NCBI GenBank assembly: GCA_019635435.1
Contig: JAHBZM010000001.1
Span: 4,154,001-4,218,000 of the forward strand
Source of the DNA: Ramlibacter sp.
GTDB lineage: Bacteria > Pseudomonadota > Gammaproteobacteria > Burkholderiales > Burkholderiaceae_C
Length of the DNA stretch: 64,000 nucleotides
Direction: 5' to 3'
The notes beneath the pieces were generated by a model. The model did no database searches. It had not been told where the DNA came from and worked only from the letters and a program-made list of their open reading frames with translations. Each line of letters opens with the position of its first letter. Position 1 is the stretch's first letter. Shown here piece after piece: positions 7,395 to 15,694 of this stretch. The position numbers were made by a program, and so were the translations under genes.

Positions 7395-8473
7395 GCCCTG
7401 GCCACCGCCCAGCCCACCACCCGCCCCACCAGCGCCATCACCGCCTGGTTCTGGGCCGGCAGGTGTTGCGGTAGCGGGTCGGTGGCCGTGGTGACCACGG
7501 CCAGGCCCAGGCTCGGGGCGAGCAGCGCAAACTGCGCGCCATAGCCCCAGCCCCAGGCCACTGCACGGCCCTGCAGCTCGCCCGTGAACCAGAGGTAGCC
7601 GTAGCCCACCTGGGCCACCGGTTCCACCTGCCAGCTGGCGGGCACGTGCGTGCGGGTGCTGTCGGCCACCCAGGCGGCGGGCAGCACCTGGGCCTCGCCC
7701 CAGCGGCCCCCATTGGCCATGAGCCAGGCCAGCTTCGCCAGGTCACGCGGGCGCAGGCGCAGGCCCGCGTAGGCGGTGGCCTGCCCCGCGCGGTCCAGCG
7801 CCCATTCATGCCGGGCAATGCCCAGCGGCGCAAACAGCGCTTGCGCGGCCAGCTGGTCCAAGCGCTGCCCATGGGCCCGCGCGAGGATCGGTGACAGCAG
7901 GCCCACCGCGGCATCGTTGTAGACCCACGGCACCGGGCCCGACGCCGGCGCGGGTGCCAGCGGCAGTTGCTGCGCAAACCGCACGGGGTCGGCGGCGCTG
8001 CCCAGCGCGCGGTATTGGTAGCGATAGTCGTAGGCCAGGCCCGAGGTGCCGGTGAGCAGTTGGGCCAGCGTGGCCGCATTGGCAGGTGCCGCGGGCTGCG
8101 CAGCGGCGGCCTCGGGCAGCAGCGCCCCCACGGTCTGTTGCAGGTTGGCAAGCACCCCTTGGTGCAGCGAGAGCCCCACCAGCATGGACGTGACGCTCTT
8201 GGTCACCGAGTTGATGCCATGCAAGCCGTCGGCCGTGGCCCCGCGGTAATAGCGCTCGCCCACCAGCGCGCCCTGGCGCACCACCAGCAGGCTGCGCAGG
8301 GCCGCCACCTCGTCACCCGCGGCCAGCAGGCCGGCCAGCGCCGAATCGGCCGGTGCGCCGCCCGGCGGCTCGGGCCAGTCGGGCGCCCCCGCGGCCACCG
8401 GTTGCGCCTTGAGGGAGTTGCCCAGCAAAGCGGTCATTCCGGTGGCAAGCAGGGCGCGGCGCGTGGTTGGCAT
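7391..8473 (-). CDS. Serine hydrolase, beta-lactamase (class C) family
   Basis: A 360-residue protein with an N-terminal export signal (TTRRALLATGMTALLG, Tat-like twin Arg). The nucleophile motif is S-V-T-K (residues 89-92), and a V-Y-N-D segment near 190 stands in for the Y-x-N motif. Residues near the C terminus (WGWGYGAQFALL) resemble the third active-site strand. It is probably a periplasmic esterase or peptidase rather than a true beta-lactamase. It is coupled to psuG by a 4-bp overlap, which has no obvious functional explanation. Confidence 0.85.
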   Translation of the reverse strand: MPTTRRALLATGMTALLGNSLKAQPVAAGAPDWPEPPGGAPADSALAGLLAAGDEVAALRSLLVVRQGALVGERYYRGATADGLHGINSVTKSVTSMLVGLSLHQGVLANLQQTVGALLPEAAAAQPAAPANAATLAQLLTGTSGLAYDYRYQYRALGSAADPVRFAQQLPLAPAPASGPVPWVYNDAAVGLLSPILARAHGQRLDQLAAQALFAPLGIARHEWALDRAGQATAYAGLRLRPRDLAKLAWLMANGGRWGEAQVLPAAWVADSTRTHVPASWQVEPVAQVGYGYLWFTGELQGRAVAWGWGYGAQFALLAPSLGLAVVTTATDPLPQHLPAQNQAVMALVGRVVGWAVARA

Positions 8474-8526
8474 GGCAGGTTTCCCTCAGGCGTTTGAGCC
8501 GATGATACTGGAGCTGCCCGGCGTCC

Positions 8527-8594
8527 ATTTGCTATGTATTTGATAGCTGAAGATAGCCGTTGGTATTGGACTCCAGGCCTTTTTGATTCAAAAA
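8527..8594 (+). repeat. Interspersed intergenic repeat, copy 1
   Basis: One of three related intergenic sequences of about 55-68 bp in this window. It starts with the small inverted repeat GCTAT...ATAGC, then the shared core TGGACTCCAGG (8567-8577), then a T-rich stretch and TTCAAAA. It fills the gap between the serine-hydrolase start and the 3' end of the Coq4-like gene, where no gene is visible. Confidence 0.6.
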
Positions 8595-8654
8595 TGCCTG
8601 CCATCCGCCTTGCCGCTTGCCGTGGCTGCGGCGGCGCGCGCGGTTGACTTTCAT

Positions 8655-9113
8655 TCATGGCTGCCGGTGCGCCACCCGGATGCCAAACTCCTGCCGCAAT
8701 TGCCGCAGCGGAGTGTGCAGATAGCGCTGGTGGTCCGACCAGGGCCACCGTGCCCGCTGGGCCAGGCAGCGCAGCACCGTTCGCGGGACGATGACCACCG
8801 CGCGCATGATGGACAGCAGCACGTCCGCCACGCGCAACTGCCGGTAGATCTGCAAGGACTCGTGCAGCCGGTAGCCCTTGAGCACGGAAAAACCCGCCGT
8901 GGTTCCCAGCAGGCTGGAGATCTTGACAACGGCTTCGTCATCGAGCGAGATGTCGCAGCCAAAGACCACATGGGCAACATCGTGGCAGCGGAAAAACGCC
9001 TGGGCCGGCGGCGACATGAGCCTGGTTTTCGCCAGGCCGGGGTTGGCCGCGAAGTATTCCTCAAGCCCTTGCGCCAGCGTGGCTTCAGTGTCTTGTTGCT
9101 GGAATGCGTGCAT
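8655..9113 (-). CDS. Coq4-like protein (ubiquinone biosynthesis COQ4 homologue)
   Basis: A 152-residue protein. Residues 44-48 are H-D-V-A-H followed by V-V-F-G, resembling the metal-binding HDxxH motif of Coq4, a scaffold for ubiquinone synthesis. The start at 9113 has a GGGGAGG ribosome-binding site 4 bp upstream. A start at 9131, 18 bp further out, is also possible. The rest of the protein is rich in helix-forming residues and carries no signal peptide. The assignment is by motif and length only and could be a more distant family. Confidence 0.6.
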   Translation of the reverse strand: MHAFQQQDTEATLAQGLEEYFAANPGLAKTRLMSPPAQAFFRCHDVAHVVFGCDISLDDEAVVKISSLLGTTAGFSVLKGYRLHESLQIYRQLRVADVLLSIMRAVVIVPRTVLRCLAQRARWPWSDHQRYLHTPLRQLRQEFGIRVAHRQP

Positions 9114-9216
9114 GACGCCTCCCCTTTGCATTGAAAAATCCCCTGGGCGACGTGATCCGGGTGGGGCGGCCCCAAGCCCCACTCGCTACAGTACCCCCTT
9201 CACCACCGGAGCACAA

Positions 9217-9525
9217 ATGGTCCTGCTTGAATTTGCCATGGCGCCCCATGGCCAGGGCGAGAGCCTGAGCGCGCCTGTGGCGCGCATCCTCGACGTGATC
9301 GACCGAAGCGGCCTGCCCTACCAGCTCACACCCATGGGCACGATCCTGGAGGGCGAGTGGGACGACGTGATGGCCGTGGTCACGGCCTGCTTCAAGGCCT
9401 TGCAGGCCGACTGCCCGCGCATCGGCATGAACCTCAAGGTGGACTACCGCGCCGGGCCGCAGTCGCGCCTGCGCAGCAAGATCGACAAGGTCGAGGCCCA
9501 GTTGGGGCGCAAGCTGTCGACCTGA
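9217..9525 (+). CDS. Thiamine-binding protein, MTH1187/YqgV family (DUF77)
   Basis: A 102-residue ferredoxin-like fold protein of the DUF77 family. The pattern MVLLEFAMAPHGQGES at the start and the PYQLTPMGTILEGEWDDV segment are characteristic. Family members bind thiamine or hydroxymethylpyrimidine and often accompany thiamine transporters, none of which is seen here. Its last 82 bp overlap the convergent membrane-protein gene at 9444-10091. Confidence 0.85.
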   Translation: MVLLEFAMAPHGQGESLSAPVARILDVIDRSGLPYQLTPMGTILEGEWDDVMAVVTACFKALQADCPRIGMNLKVDYRAGPQSRLRSKIDKVEAQLGRKLST

Positions 9526-10091
9526 CGGGGTGCGCCATCGCGGAGCCAGCGCGCCGCGGCGCCCAGCCCGCGACAGGCGCCGCAGGCCGCCAGCCCCGTC
9601 ACCGCCAGCATGGCCAGCGTGTGAACGCCGACCGCCGCCAAGGCCATGCCCACCGAGCCCGACGCGCCGATCTCCCTGGCGGCGGCATCGCCCGCGCACA
9701 GCGGGATCAGCGCAGGCACCAGCATCAGCCCCGCGCCATGGCCGGTGGCCATCATGAAGGACCAGAGTGCCAGCCCGGCGTGGCCCGCCGGTGCACGCGC
9801 GGCCTGGGGCGCCCGGCGCCACAGGTGCACGGCCAGCGCGGCCACACACAGCGCACCGGCCACAAGCTGCAGCAGCACCCGGTCCAGCCCCAGGCCCCAG
9901 ACCACGGCGGCAGCCACCAGCGCGACCGACGCCGTGTGCCCCAGCGCAATGGGCACGAGGGCCCGCAGCGCCTGCGTCCGGTTGCCTGAGTGCGCTCCCC
10001 AGGCCGCCGCCAGCGCCCAGCCGGTGGCCGGGTTGAGCCCGTGCAGGGCACCCAGCCCGGCCACGGCGAACCAGGGCCAGAGGTTGTTCAT
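9444..10091 (-). CDS. Integral membrane protein, NicO/UreH-like
   Basis: A 215-residue protein with about six hydrophobic segments. The N-terminal G-A-L-H-G-L-N-P motif, the A-L-G-H-T-A-S segment and the later ATGHGAGLML resemble the His-containing motifs of NicO/HupE-type metal permeases or UreH-like exporters, so metal or small-ion transport is possible but unproven. It is the fourth gene of a leftward run after the DUF899 gene (27 bp gap). The C-terminal 27 residues are encoded antisense to the thiamine-binding gene, so the true 3' end may be earlier if there is an error. Confidence 0.6.
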   Translation of the reverse strand: MNNLWPWFAVAGLGALHGLNPATGWALAAAWGAHSGNRTQALRALVPIALGHTASVALVAAAVVWGLGLDRVLLQLVAGALCVAALAVHLWRRAPQAARAPAGHAGLALWSFMMATGHGAGLMLVPALIPLCAGDAAAREIGASGSVGMALAAVGVHTLAMLAVTGLAACGACRGLGAAARWLRDGAPRQVDSLRPNWASTLSILLRRRDCGPAR

Positions 10092-10118
10092 GGCGCGCGT
10101 TCCGGTCCGGTCCGTCTT

Positions 10119-10898
10119 TCAGGCCCTGGCGTGGCAGCACGCGCCCGCCTCGGCCGGCGCCGTGGCCACGGGTACCGGCTCGTAGCGGTCGTGGTACTCC
10201 AGCCAGTCCATGGGGCTTTTCTCACCGCGCCCCTGGGGCGTGAGGTCGATCATCTGGTAGGTGCCCATCATGGCTTCCACGCCCCGGCCGAAGGTGGAGT
10301 AGGTCAGAAAGACATCGCCCGCATCGTCCTTGTAAAACACGCTGATGCCCGGCGCCTCCTCGGAGGGAAACGCCACCTCGGTGTAGTTGTAATGGACCTT
10401 GCCGGTGGCCCGCTCCTCGGGCGTGAACGACACATGGAAGTCGTAGTTGAAGTCCCCGCCGTGGGACGACACCCAACGGAATTTCCAGCCCATGCGCTCG
10501 CGAAACGGCAGGATCTCGGCCAGCGGCGCGCGCGACACAGCCACGACGGAAATGTCGCGGTGCTCCAGATGGACCTGCATGCCGCCCATGTGGTCGGCCA
10601 TGTACGAGCAGCTGGGGCAGCCCTGCCCCCAGCCCGGTCCGAACATGAAGTGCTGCACCAGCAGCTGGCGTCGGCCTTCAAACAGGTCCGCCAGCGAGCG
10701 CTTGCCCTGGGGGGTGTCGAACACGTAGTTCTTTTCAATCCGCACCCAGGGCAGCGCGCGGCGTTCGTTGGCGATCTGGTCGCGCAGGCGTGTCAGCTCT
10801 TTCTCGCGCGCCAGCAGGGCCTTGCGCTCGGCCAGCCAGCGGTCGCCCGCGACGATGGCGTGGTTCTTGATGTTCACTTCGGCAATCAGGGGGTTCAT
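10119..10898 (-). CDS. DUF899 thioredoxin-like protein
   Basis: A 259-residue protein of the DUF899 family, which has a thioredoxin-like fold. Cys94 and Cys97 (C-P-S-C-S) form a candidate redox site. The flanking M-F-G-P-G-W motif and the later SHGGDFNYDFHVSF segment are typical of the family. It overlaps the upstream beta-propeller gene by 4 bp and precedes the membrane-protein gene. There is no signal peptide, so it should be cytoplasmic. Function in the family is not established. Confidence 0.88.
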   Translation of the reverse strand: MNPLIAEVNIKNHAIVAGDRWLAERKALLAREKELTRLRDQIANERRALPWVRIEKNYVFDTPQGKRSLADLFEGRRQLLVQHFMFGPGWGQGCPSCSYMADHMGGMQVHLEHRDISVVAVSRAPLAEILPFRERMGWKFRWVSSHGGDFNYDFHVSFTPEERATGKVHYNYTEVAFPSEEAPGISVFYKDDAGDVFLTYSTFGRGVEAMMGTYQMIDLTPQGRGEKSPMDWLEYHDRYEPVPVATAPAEAGACCHARA

Positions 10899-11587
10899 GG
10901 TGTGCTCCTTGAGGTTGATGCGCCCTTGGGGCGCCGAACGGCGCGGACCTTGCCAGCTCCTCCGCCACCGCAGTAAAAAAGACCGGCGCCATCGGACTCC
11001 AGCCCGCTGATGCCCATGCCCTGGGGCATCTGCAGCCGTTCCAGCACCGCGCCATCCTTCGGGTCAATGCGCCGCAGCTCGCTCTCGTCGCCCTCCCAGG
11101 TGCCGTGCCACAGCTCGCCATCGACCCAGGTCACCCCCGTGACGAAGCGGTTGGACTCGATGCTGCGGATCACCGCGCCGGTCTCGGGGTTGATCTGGTG
11201 GATCTTGCGGTCGCGGTACTGGCCCACCCACAGGCTGCCCTCGGCCCAGGTCAGGCCCGAGTCACCGCCGCCGCCGGGGGCCGGAATGGAGGCCAGCACG
11301 GCGCCGGTGGACGGGTCGATCTTGTCGATCCGCGATTCGGCGATCTGGTACAGGTGCTTGCCGTCGAAGGCCGTGCCGGCGTCGCAGGCGTGGTCCAGGG
11401 TGCGGGCCGTGGCGCCGCTGGCGGGGTCGAAGGCCAGCATCTTCGCGCCCACGGCGGCCCACACGCGTTGGCCGTCATGGGTGACGCCAGCGACAGAGGT
11501 CACGCCTTCAAAGGCGTACTCGCGCACCACCTCGGCCGGCCTTGCCTGGGGCCCGGCCGCGGCCTGGGGCTTGTCCTTGCTCTTCAT
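10895..11587 (-). CDS. Beta-propeller protein, glutamine-cyclotransferase/SMP-30-like
   Basis: A 230-residue protein built from repeated blade-like units (for example VWAAVGAKMLAFDPASGA, LYQIAESRIDKIDPSTGA, LWVGQYRDRKIHQINPETGA, LWHGTWEGDESELRRIDP). Each unit ends in D-P-x-T/S-G-A, typical of small propellers related to glutaminyl cyclotransferase. No signal peptide is present. The ATG at 11587 follows AAGGAGC, a good ribosome-binding site. It is coupled to the DUF899 gene downstream by a 4-bp overlap and lies 44 bp after the putative regulator gene. The activity is unknown. Confidence 0.75.
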   Translation of the reverse strand: MKSKDKPQAAAGPQARPAEVVREYAFEGVTSVAGVTHDGQRVWAAVGAKMLAFDPASGATARTLDHACDAGTAFDGKHLYQIAESRIDKIDPSTGAVLASIPAPGGGGDSGLTWAEGSLWVGQYRDRKIHQINPETGAVIRSIESNRFVTGVTWVDGELWHGTWEGDESELRRIDPKDGAVLERLQMPQGMGISGLESDGAGLFYCGGGGAGKVRAVRRPKGASTSRSTP

Positions 11588-11631
11588 CGTTGCTCCTTGT
11601 GGCGCCGGACGTCGGCGCCGTGGAGACAACT

Positions 11632-12849
11632 CTATTCAATCGGCAGCACAGCGGGGAGTAACAAGATCGTCGTGAATCCGGCCAGTGGCGGCGCCAGCCA
11701 GCGCTGCGCCCGCGCACGCCCGATGGCGCGCACCTGGCCGGCCTCCTGCAGCTCGGCCAGCGCGCGCTGCACCGTGCGCTGGCTCGCGCCCAGCGCCAGC
11801 GCCAGCGCCGAGGTGGACCAGGCCGCGCCGTCGGACAGCAGCGCCACCAGCGAAGCCTGCTCCCCCGCAATTGGCGGCACCAGCAGGGCCACCTCACGCG
11901 CCTGCAGGGGCCGCAGGGCAAAGCCGCGCGCCGTGGCCTCAATGCGGGCCACCGGTTTGACGAGGGCGCGCAGGCGGCCGATCTCCACGCGCAGCCGCGC
12001 GCGATGCGTCTCGTCAGGATGGCGGGTGCGAAACGCGGTGGCAATCAGCGCCTCGCGGTCGGCATCGCCGGGCCAGGCCTCGGCCAGTGCCAGCGCCAGC
12101 GTGAACAAAATGGGCCGGCGCGCCAGCGGCAGCCAGACGGTGCCCACGCCCAGGCCACGGCGGCAGGCGTCCACCACCAGGGCGTCGGAGGCCAGCAAGG
12201 TGGCCACTTCTTCCAGACGCAAGGCTTGCGCGCCACCGGCGGCCAGGCGCCGCGCCGCGGGCCGCTCCAGCTGCGCGCGCCCAGGCCACCTCGGCCAGCA
12301 ACGCGGGCACACGGGCGCGCCGGGCGGCCTCCCCGGCTGGGCCAGCGCGGCGCGCGCCGGGGCGATGGCCAGCGAGCGCAGCGCCAGCTCGGCCGTGGTC
12401 AATGCCGCCACTGCGGTCAGGGCGGGCGGCATGCCGCGGGCGTCCAGCGGCGCCAGGGCCGCGGCGGCGTCGGCCAGGCGGCCCACCAGCAGCAGCCGGC
12501 GCGCCGCGATCAACCGTGCCTGCAGCGCGTTGGCGGGGTCGGCATGCGCCTGCAGGGTGTCGGCGGCGGCCAGCAGCGCGCGTGGCGCCCCACCCAGGTC
12601 ACGCATGGCCAGCGCCACCTCGGCTTCGGCCACCACGCAGCGAGCGCGCGACAGTGCCTCGTGCGCGCCAAAGCCGCGCGCCGCACGGCGCAGCAGCTCG
12701 CGGGCGCGCGGGTGCTCGCCCAGCTGGGCCATGGCAATGCCGCGCAAGGCCAGCGCCGGCGGGTCGTCACGCAGCGCCACCCGCTTGAGCGCGCCCAGGG
12801 CGTCGCCCGCGGCCAGCGCGCGGGCAGAAGCAGAAATCAGCGAATCCAT
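11632..12849 (-). CDS. Putative TPR/winged-helix regulator with an apparent internal frame slip
   Basis: A 405-residue Ala/Leu-rich protein. The first 300 residues look like helical repeats of a TPR-type regulator. The last 80 (SALALALGASQRTVQRALAELQ) carry a helix-turn-helix. It heads the DUF899 cluster and probably controls it. Between about 12340 and 12275 the frame loses sense (PPGAPVCPRCWPRWPG), while the next frame reads EAARRARVPALLAEVAWARA, the helical sequence expected there. Two compensating small indels would explain this. They may be sequencing errors or genuine mutations; the overall frame stays open. Confidence 0.6.
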   Translation of the reverse strand: MDSLISASARALAAGDALGALKRVALRDDPPALALRGIAMAQLGEHPRARELLRRAARGFGAHEALSRARCVVAEAEVALAMRDLGGAPRALLAAADTLQAHADPANALQARLIAARRLLLVGRLADAAAALAPLDARGMPPALTAVAALTTAELALRSLAIAPARAALAQPGRPPGAPVCPRCWPRWPGRAQLERPAARRLAAGGAQALRLEEVATLLASDALVVDACRRGLGVGTVWLPLARRPILFTLALALAEAWPGDADREALIATAFRTRHPDETHRARLRVEIGRLRALVKPVARIEATARGFALRPLQAREVALLVPPIAGEQASLVALLSDGAAWSTSALALALGASQRTVQRALAELQEAGQVRAIGRARAQRWLAPPLAGFTTILLLPAVLPIE

Positions 12850-12889
12850 GGGCAGAGGCTAACGCAGCCGCGCCCTGCCGGTGGCCGCT

Positions 12890-13276
12890 TCAGCCCGCCA
12901 GGCCCCGCAGCCCCATCGCGCCGAGAGCGCCGACACCCAGGACGGCAAAGACAAAGAAGAACCTTTGGCCTGACCACACACCCGCGGCAACGCCAAACAA
13001 GGCGTAAAACGCGGCAACGAGCCATGCGGCCAGCGAAAGCTGCCGGATCCAGACAGCCGCAACGACCGTGCTCCCCATCAAGGCCATGCAGCCGCCGGCG
13101 AAATGCCAGACAACCATGATGAGAACCTGGCGCTCCACGGCGAGGTGGGATGAACCCAGCTCGGCCGCCATGCGCGGCCCCGAGTACACACTGTGTCCGA
13201 TCGAGCCCAAAGCCATGGCCAGGCCCATGGCAAGCTGCAACACTGTGCCGGCAAACGGCATCCAAAAAAGAGTCAT
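12890..13276 (-). CDS. Hypothetical four-helix membrane protein
   Basis: A 128-residue protein with four hydrophobic segments (about 6-26, 48-75, 80-97 and 107-125). I do not recognise the family. It starts 12 bp after the stop of the SRPBCC gene and so is probably co-transcribed with it. The 40 bp between it and the regulator gene downstream hold nothing visible. Confidence 0.65.
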   Translation of the reverse strand: MTLFWMPFAGTVLQLAMGLAMALGSIGHSVYSGPRMAAELGSSHLAVERQVLIMVVWHFAGGCMALMGSTVVAAVWIRQLSLAAWLVAAFYALFGVAAGVWSGQRFFFVFAVLGVGALGAMGLRGLAG

Positions 13277-13288
13277 CCAGCGGCCCTT

Positions 13289-13759
13289 TCAGTTCGCGGG
13301 AAGGACCGCCTCCGGCAAAAGAAAGGGCTGCCCGGTTTCCGCGAGTGTCTTGAGCCGTGACAGTGCCTCGGGCCATCCATCGGCGACCGCGCGCGCCGTC
13401 GCGGTGTCGCCGCCAAAATCCGAGTGGGTGAGCGTCAGCCGGCACGCATCCTGGCCGATGGGCTCCAGCTCCCAGGCCACGCGCGAGGCCGGATCCGCCG
13501 CAACCTCGGGACTCCACTGGGCGCTGAAGGTGTGCGACAGGTGCCGCGGCGGGCGCAGCTCGATCAGCTTGCCGGTGATGACGGCGCGATCGCCCATGAA
13601 GAAGCGGATATCACCGCCGGCACGCCAATCGGTGCGCGAGGGCATGTTCAGGTGCTGCCACCGCGCCGTCTGCGCGTCGTCGGTGAGGATCGACCACACC
13701 GCGGACGGCTGAGCCCGAATCCAAAGCTGCCACTTGTGACAAGGTCCTGCAGAGATCAT
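13289..13759 (-). CDS. SRPBCC / AHSA1-like START-domain protein
   Basis: A 156-residue protein of the Bet v1-like (polyketide cyclase/AHSA1) superfamily. The W-Q-L-W-I-R-A-Q-P-S-A-V-W-S-I-L-T start, the W-R-A-G-G-D-I-R-F segment and the C-terminal helix (GWPEALSRLKTLAE) are typical. It would bind a hydrophobic ligand in the cytoplasm. The ATG at 13759 is preferred over upstream starts because AAAGGAG lies 9 bp before it. It forms a two-gene operon with the membrane-protein gene and diverges from an AraC-family gene that may control it. Confidence 0.82.
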   Translation of the reverse strand: MISAGPCHKWQLWIRAQPSAVWSILTDDAQTARWQHLNMPSRTDWRAGGDIRFFMGDRAVITGKLIELRPPRHLSHTFSAQWSPEVAADPASRVAWELEPIGQDACRLTLTHSDFGGDTATARAVADGWPEALSRLKTLAETGQPFLLPEAVLPAN

Positions 13760-13951
13760 CTTGAAAACTCCTTTCGGTTCATCGGGTCGCATGCGACCGG
13801 TTGCCTGGTCTGGATGTCGCGGGTCGAGCGCTTGAACATCACGGTGCCCGCATGATCCGCGCACCGCCGGCTTTGATCTTGAACAATATTGCGCAGGCTC
13901 GCGCCGGGGTGCTAATCTTTCAGCCGACTGGCATTCGTTTCCGAATCAAGC

Positions 13952-14767
13952 ATGTGTTCATCCGCGGAATCTTTCAGGATCAGCTGCACGGCGGTGCCGG
14001 GCATCACTGCCGTGGAAGCCGTTTCGGGCCGCAGGTTCGGGCGCCACATGCATGATGAGTTCGGCATCGGCGTGGTGCTGGCCGGGGCGCAGCAATCGGC
14101 CAGCGGTCGCGGCCCCGTTTTTGCACAGCAAGGCAATGTCATCACGGTCAACCCCGGTGAGGTTCATGACGGCCACCCCGTGGGCTGCGACACCCGGCAA
14201 TGGCGGATGCTGTACATCGACCCGGCGGTGATGTCGCCCATCTTGCGTCTGTGCAGACGGTCGGCGGACGCGGAGCTGCACCACCCCGTGCTCATCGATG
14301 AGGCCACCCGCGCCACATGGATCGCCTGGCACCGCGCCTTGACCCGGGCAGCCGGGTTACCCGACAGACTTCTGCTGGACTCCCTCATGGTGGAGCTGGT
14401 CGGCTCGCTGGTGTCGCTGGAAGCCCCCTGCTGCGTGAGCATTCCCCAGGCCATCCAGCGGGTTCAGCAGCAGATCGACGATGAGCCCGAGCTGGACTGG
14501 ACACTTGAGCAACTGGCCGATCTGTCCGGACTGAGCCCGTTTCACTTCATCCGCATGTTCTGCAAGGCCACGGGCCTGCCGCCCCACCGGTACCGGCTGC
14601 AGAAGCGGCTACAGAAGGCGCGGGCCTTGATTGCCGTGGGCACCCCGATCTGCGAGGCGGCGGTGGCCTGCGGCTTTGCCGACCAGTCCCACCTGCACAG
14701 GTTCTTCGTGAACGCCTATGGCTACCGCCCGGGAGACTTTGCCCGCTCGCGCGCGGCGCGCCATTGA
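13952..14767 (+). CDS. AraC-family transcriptional regulator
   Basis: A 271-residue regulator. The N-terminal half is a cupin-like sensor (HMHDEFGIGVVLAGAQQ, then ITVNPGEVHDGHP). The C-terminal 100 residues hold both AraC helix-turn-helix units (LEQLADLSGLSPFHFIRMFC and EAAVACGFADQSHLHRFFV). The 192-bp gap to the divergent SRPBCC gene contains the AT-richer promoter region but no clear operator that I can define. This subfamily often sits beside LysE-type exporters; none is present here. Confidence 0.9.
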   Translation: MCSSAESFRISCTAVPGITAVEAVSGRRFGRHMHDEFGIGVVLAGAQQSASGRGPVFAQQGNVITVNPGEVHDGHPVGCDTRQWRMLYIDPAVMSPILRLCRRSADAELHHPVLIDEATRATWIAWHRALTRAAGLPDRLLLDSLMVELVGSLVSLEAPCCVSIPQAIQRVQQQIDDEPELDWTLEQLADLSGLSPFHFIRMFCKATGLPPHRYRLQKRLQKARALIAVGTPICEAAVACGFADQSHLHRFFVNAYGYRPGDFARSRAARH

Positions 14768-14824
14768 TCTCCCCAAAAGCGCCAGGCCCTGCAGACAATG
14801 CCAATCTGGTGCAACATGCGCCGC

Positions 14825-15694
14825 ATGACCGAACCCACCTCCTACACCCCCGCCAAGATCTGGTCGCCCCCGCAAAACAGCGGCGGCCGCTTTGCCAACA
14901 TCAACCGCCCCGTGGCCGGCCCCACGCATGACAAGCCGCTGCCCGTGGGCAAACACCCGTTGCAGCTGTATTCGCTGGGCACGCCCAATGGCGTGAAGGT
15001 GACCGTGATGCTCGAGGAGCTGCTGGCCCTGGGCCACCGCGGCGCGGAATACGACGCCTGGCTGATCCGCATCAACGAGGGCGAGCAGTTTGGCAGCGGC
15101 TTTGTCGCGGCCAACCCCAACTCGAAAATCCCCGTGCTGGTGGACCACAGCGAGCCCACGCCGCTGCGCGTGTTCGAGTCGGGCGCCATCCTGCAATACC
15201 TGGCTGAAAAGTTTGGCGCCTTCCTGCCCACCCAACGCGCCGCGCGCGCCGAATGCCTGGCCTGGCTCAACTGGCTCATGGGCAGCGCCCCCTTTCTGGG
15301 CGGCGGCTTTGGCCACTTCTATGCCTACGCGCCCCTCAAGATCGAGTACGCCATCGACCGCTACGCCATGGAGGTGAAGCGCCAGATGGACGTGCTCGAC
15401 CGCCGCCTGGCCGAGGTGCCCTACCTGGCCGGCAGCGAGTACACGATTGCCGACATGGCCGTGTGGCCCTGGTACGGCACCATGGCCAAGGGCCAGTTGT
15501 ACGAGGCGGGCGAATTCCTGCAGGTGCAGGGCTACACCAACGTGCTGCGCTGGACCAACGAGATCGCCCAGCGCCCCGCCGTCAAGCGTGGCCGCATGGT
15601 CAACCGCGCCTGGGGCGAGCCGTCGAGCCAGTTGCTGGAGCGGCATGACGCGGGCGACTTCGACACCAAGACCCAAGACAAGGTGGCGCCATGA
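14825..15694 (+). CDS. yghU: Glutathione S-transferase YghU-like (nu class)
   Basis: A 289-residue protein closely following E. coli YghU from end to end: FANINRPVAGPTH near residue 24, LQLYSLGTPNGVKVTVMLEE for the thioredoxin-like domain, NPNSKIPVL with the cis-Pro, FESGAILQYLAEKFG for the glutathione gamma-glutamyl site, and RPAVKRGRMVNR near the end. Such enzymes reduce disulfide-bonded or organic peroxide substrates using two glutathiones. An ATG at 14825 gives the same N terminus as YghU; ATGs at 14798 and 14816 would add up to nine residues. A second GST gene overlaps its stop by 4 bp. Confidence 0.92.
   Translation: MTEPTSYTPAKIWSPPQNSGGRFANINRPVAGPTHDKPLPVGKHPLQLYSLGTPNGVKVTVMLEELLALGHRGAEYDAWLIRINEGEQFGSGFVAANPNSKIPVLVDHSEPTPLRVFESGAILQYLAEKFGAFLPTQRAARAECLAWLNWLMGSAPFLGGGFGHFYAYAPLKIEYAIDRYAMEVKRQMDVLDRRLAEVPYLAGSEYTIADMAVWPWYGTMAKGQLYEAGEFLQVQGYTNVLRWTNEIAQRPAVKRGRMVNRAWGEPSSQLLERHDAGDFDTKTQDKVAP

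Noticed and set aside
9217..9525. TPP riboswitch or thiamine gene neighbourhood near the thiamine-binding gene
   Set aside because: No TPP-type conserved sequence was seen before the gene, and no thiamine transport genes are adjacent.
11105..12862. A 585-codon plus-strand frame over the regulator gene
   Set aside because: Ser/Ala/Arg-rich shadow, opposite to propeller and regulator genes with clear family features.
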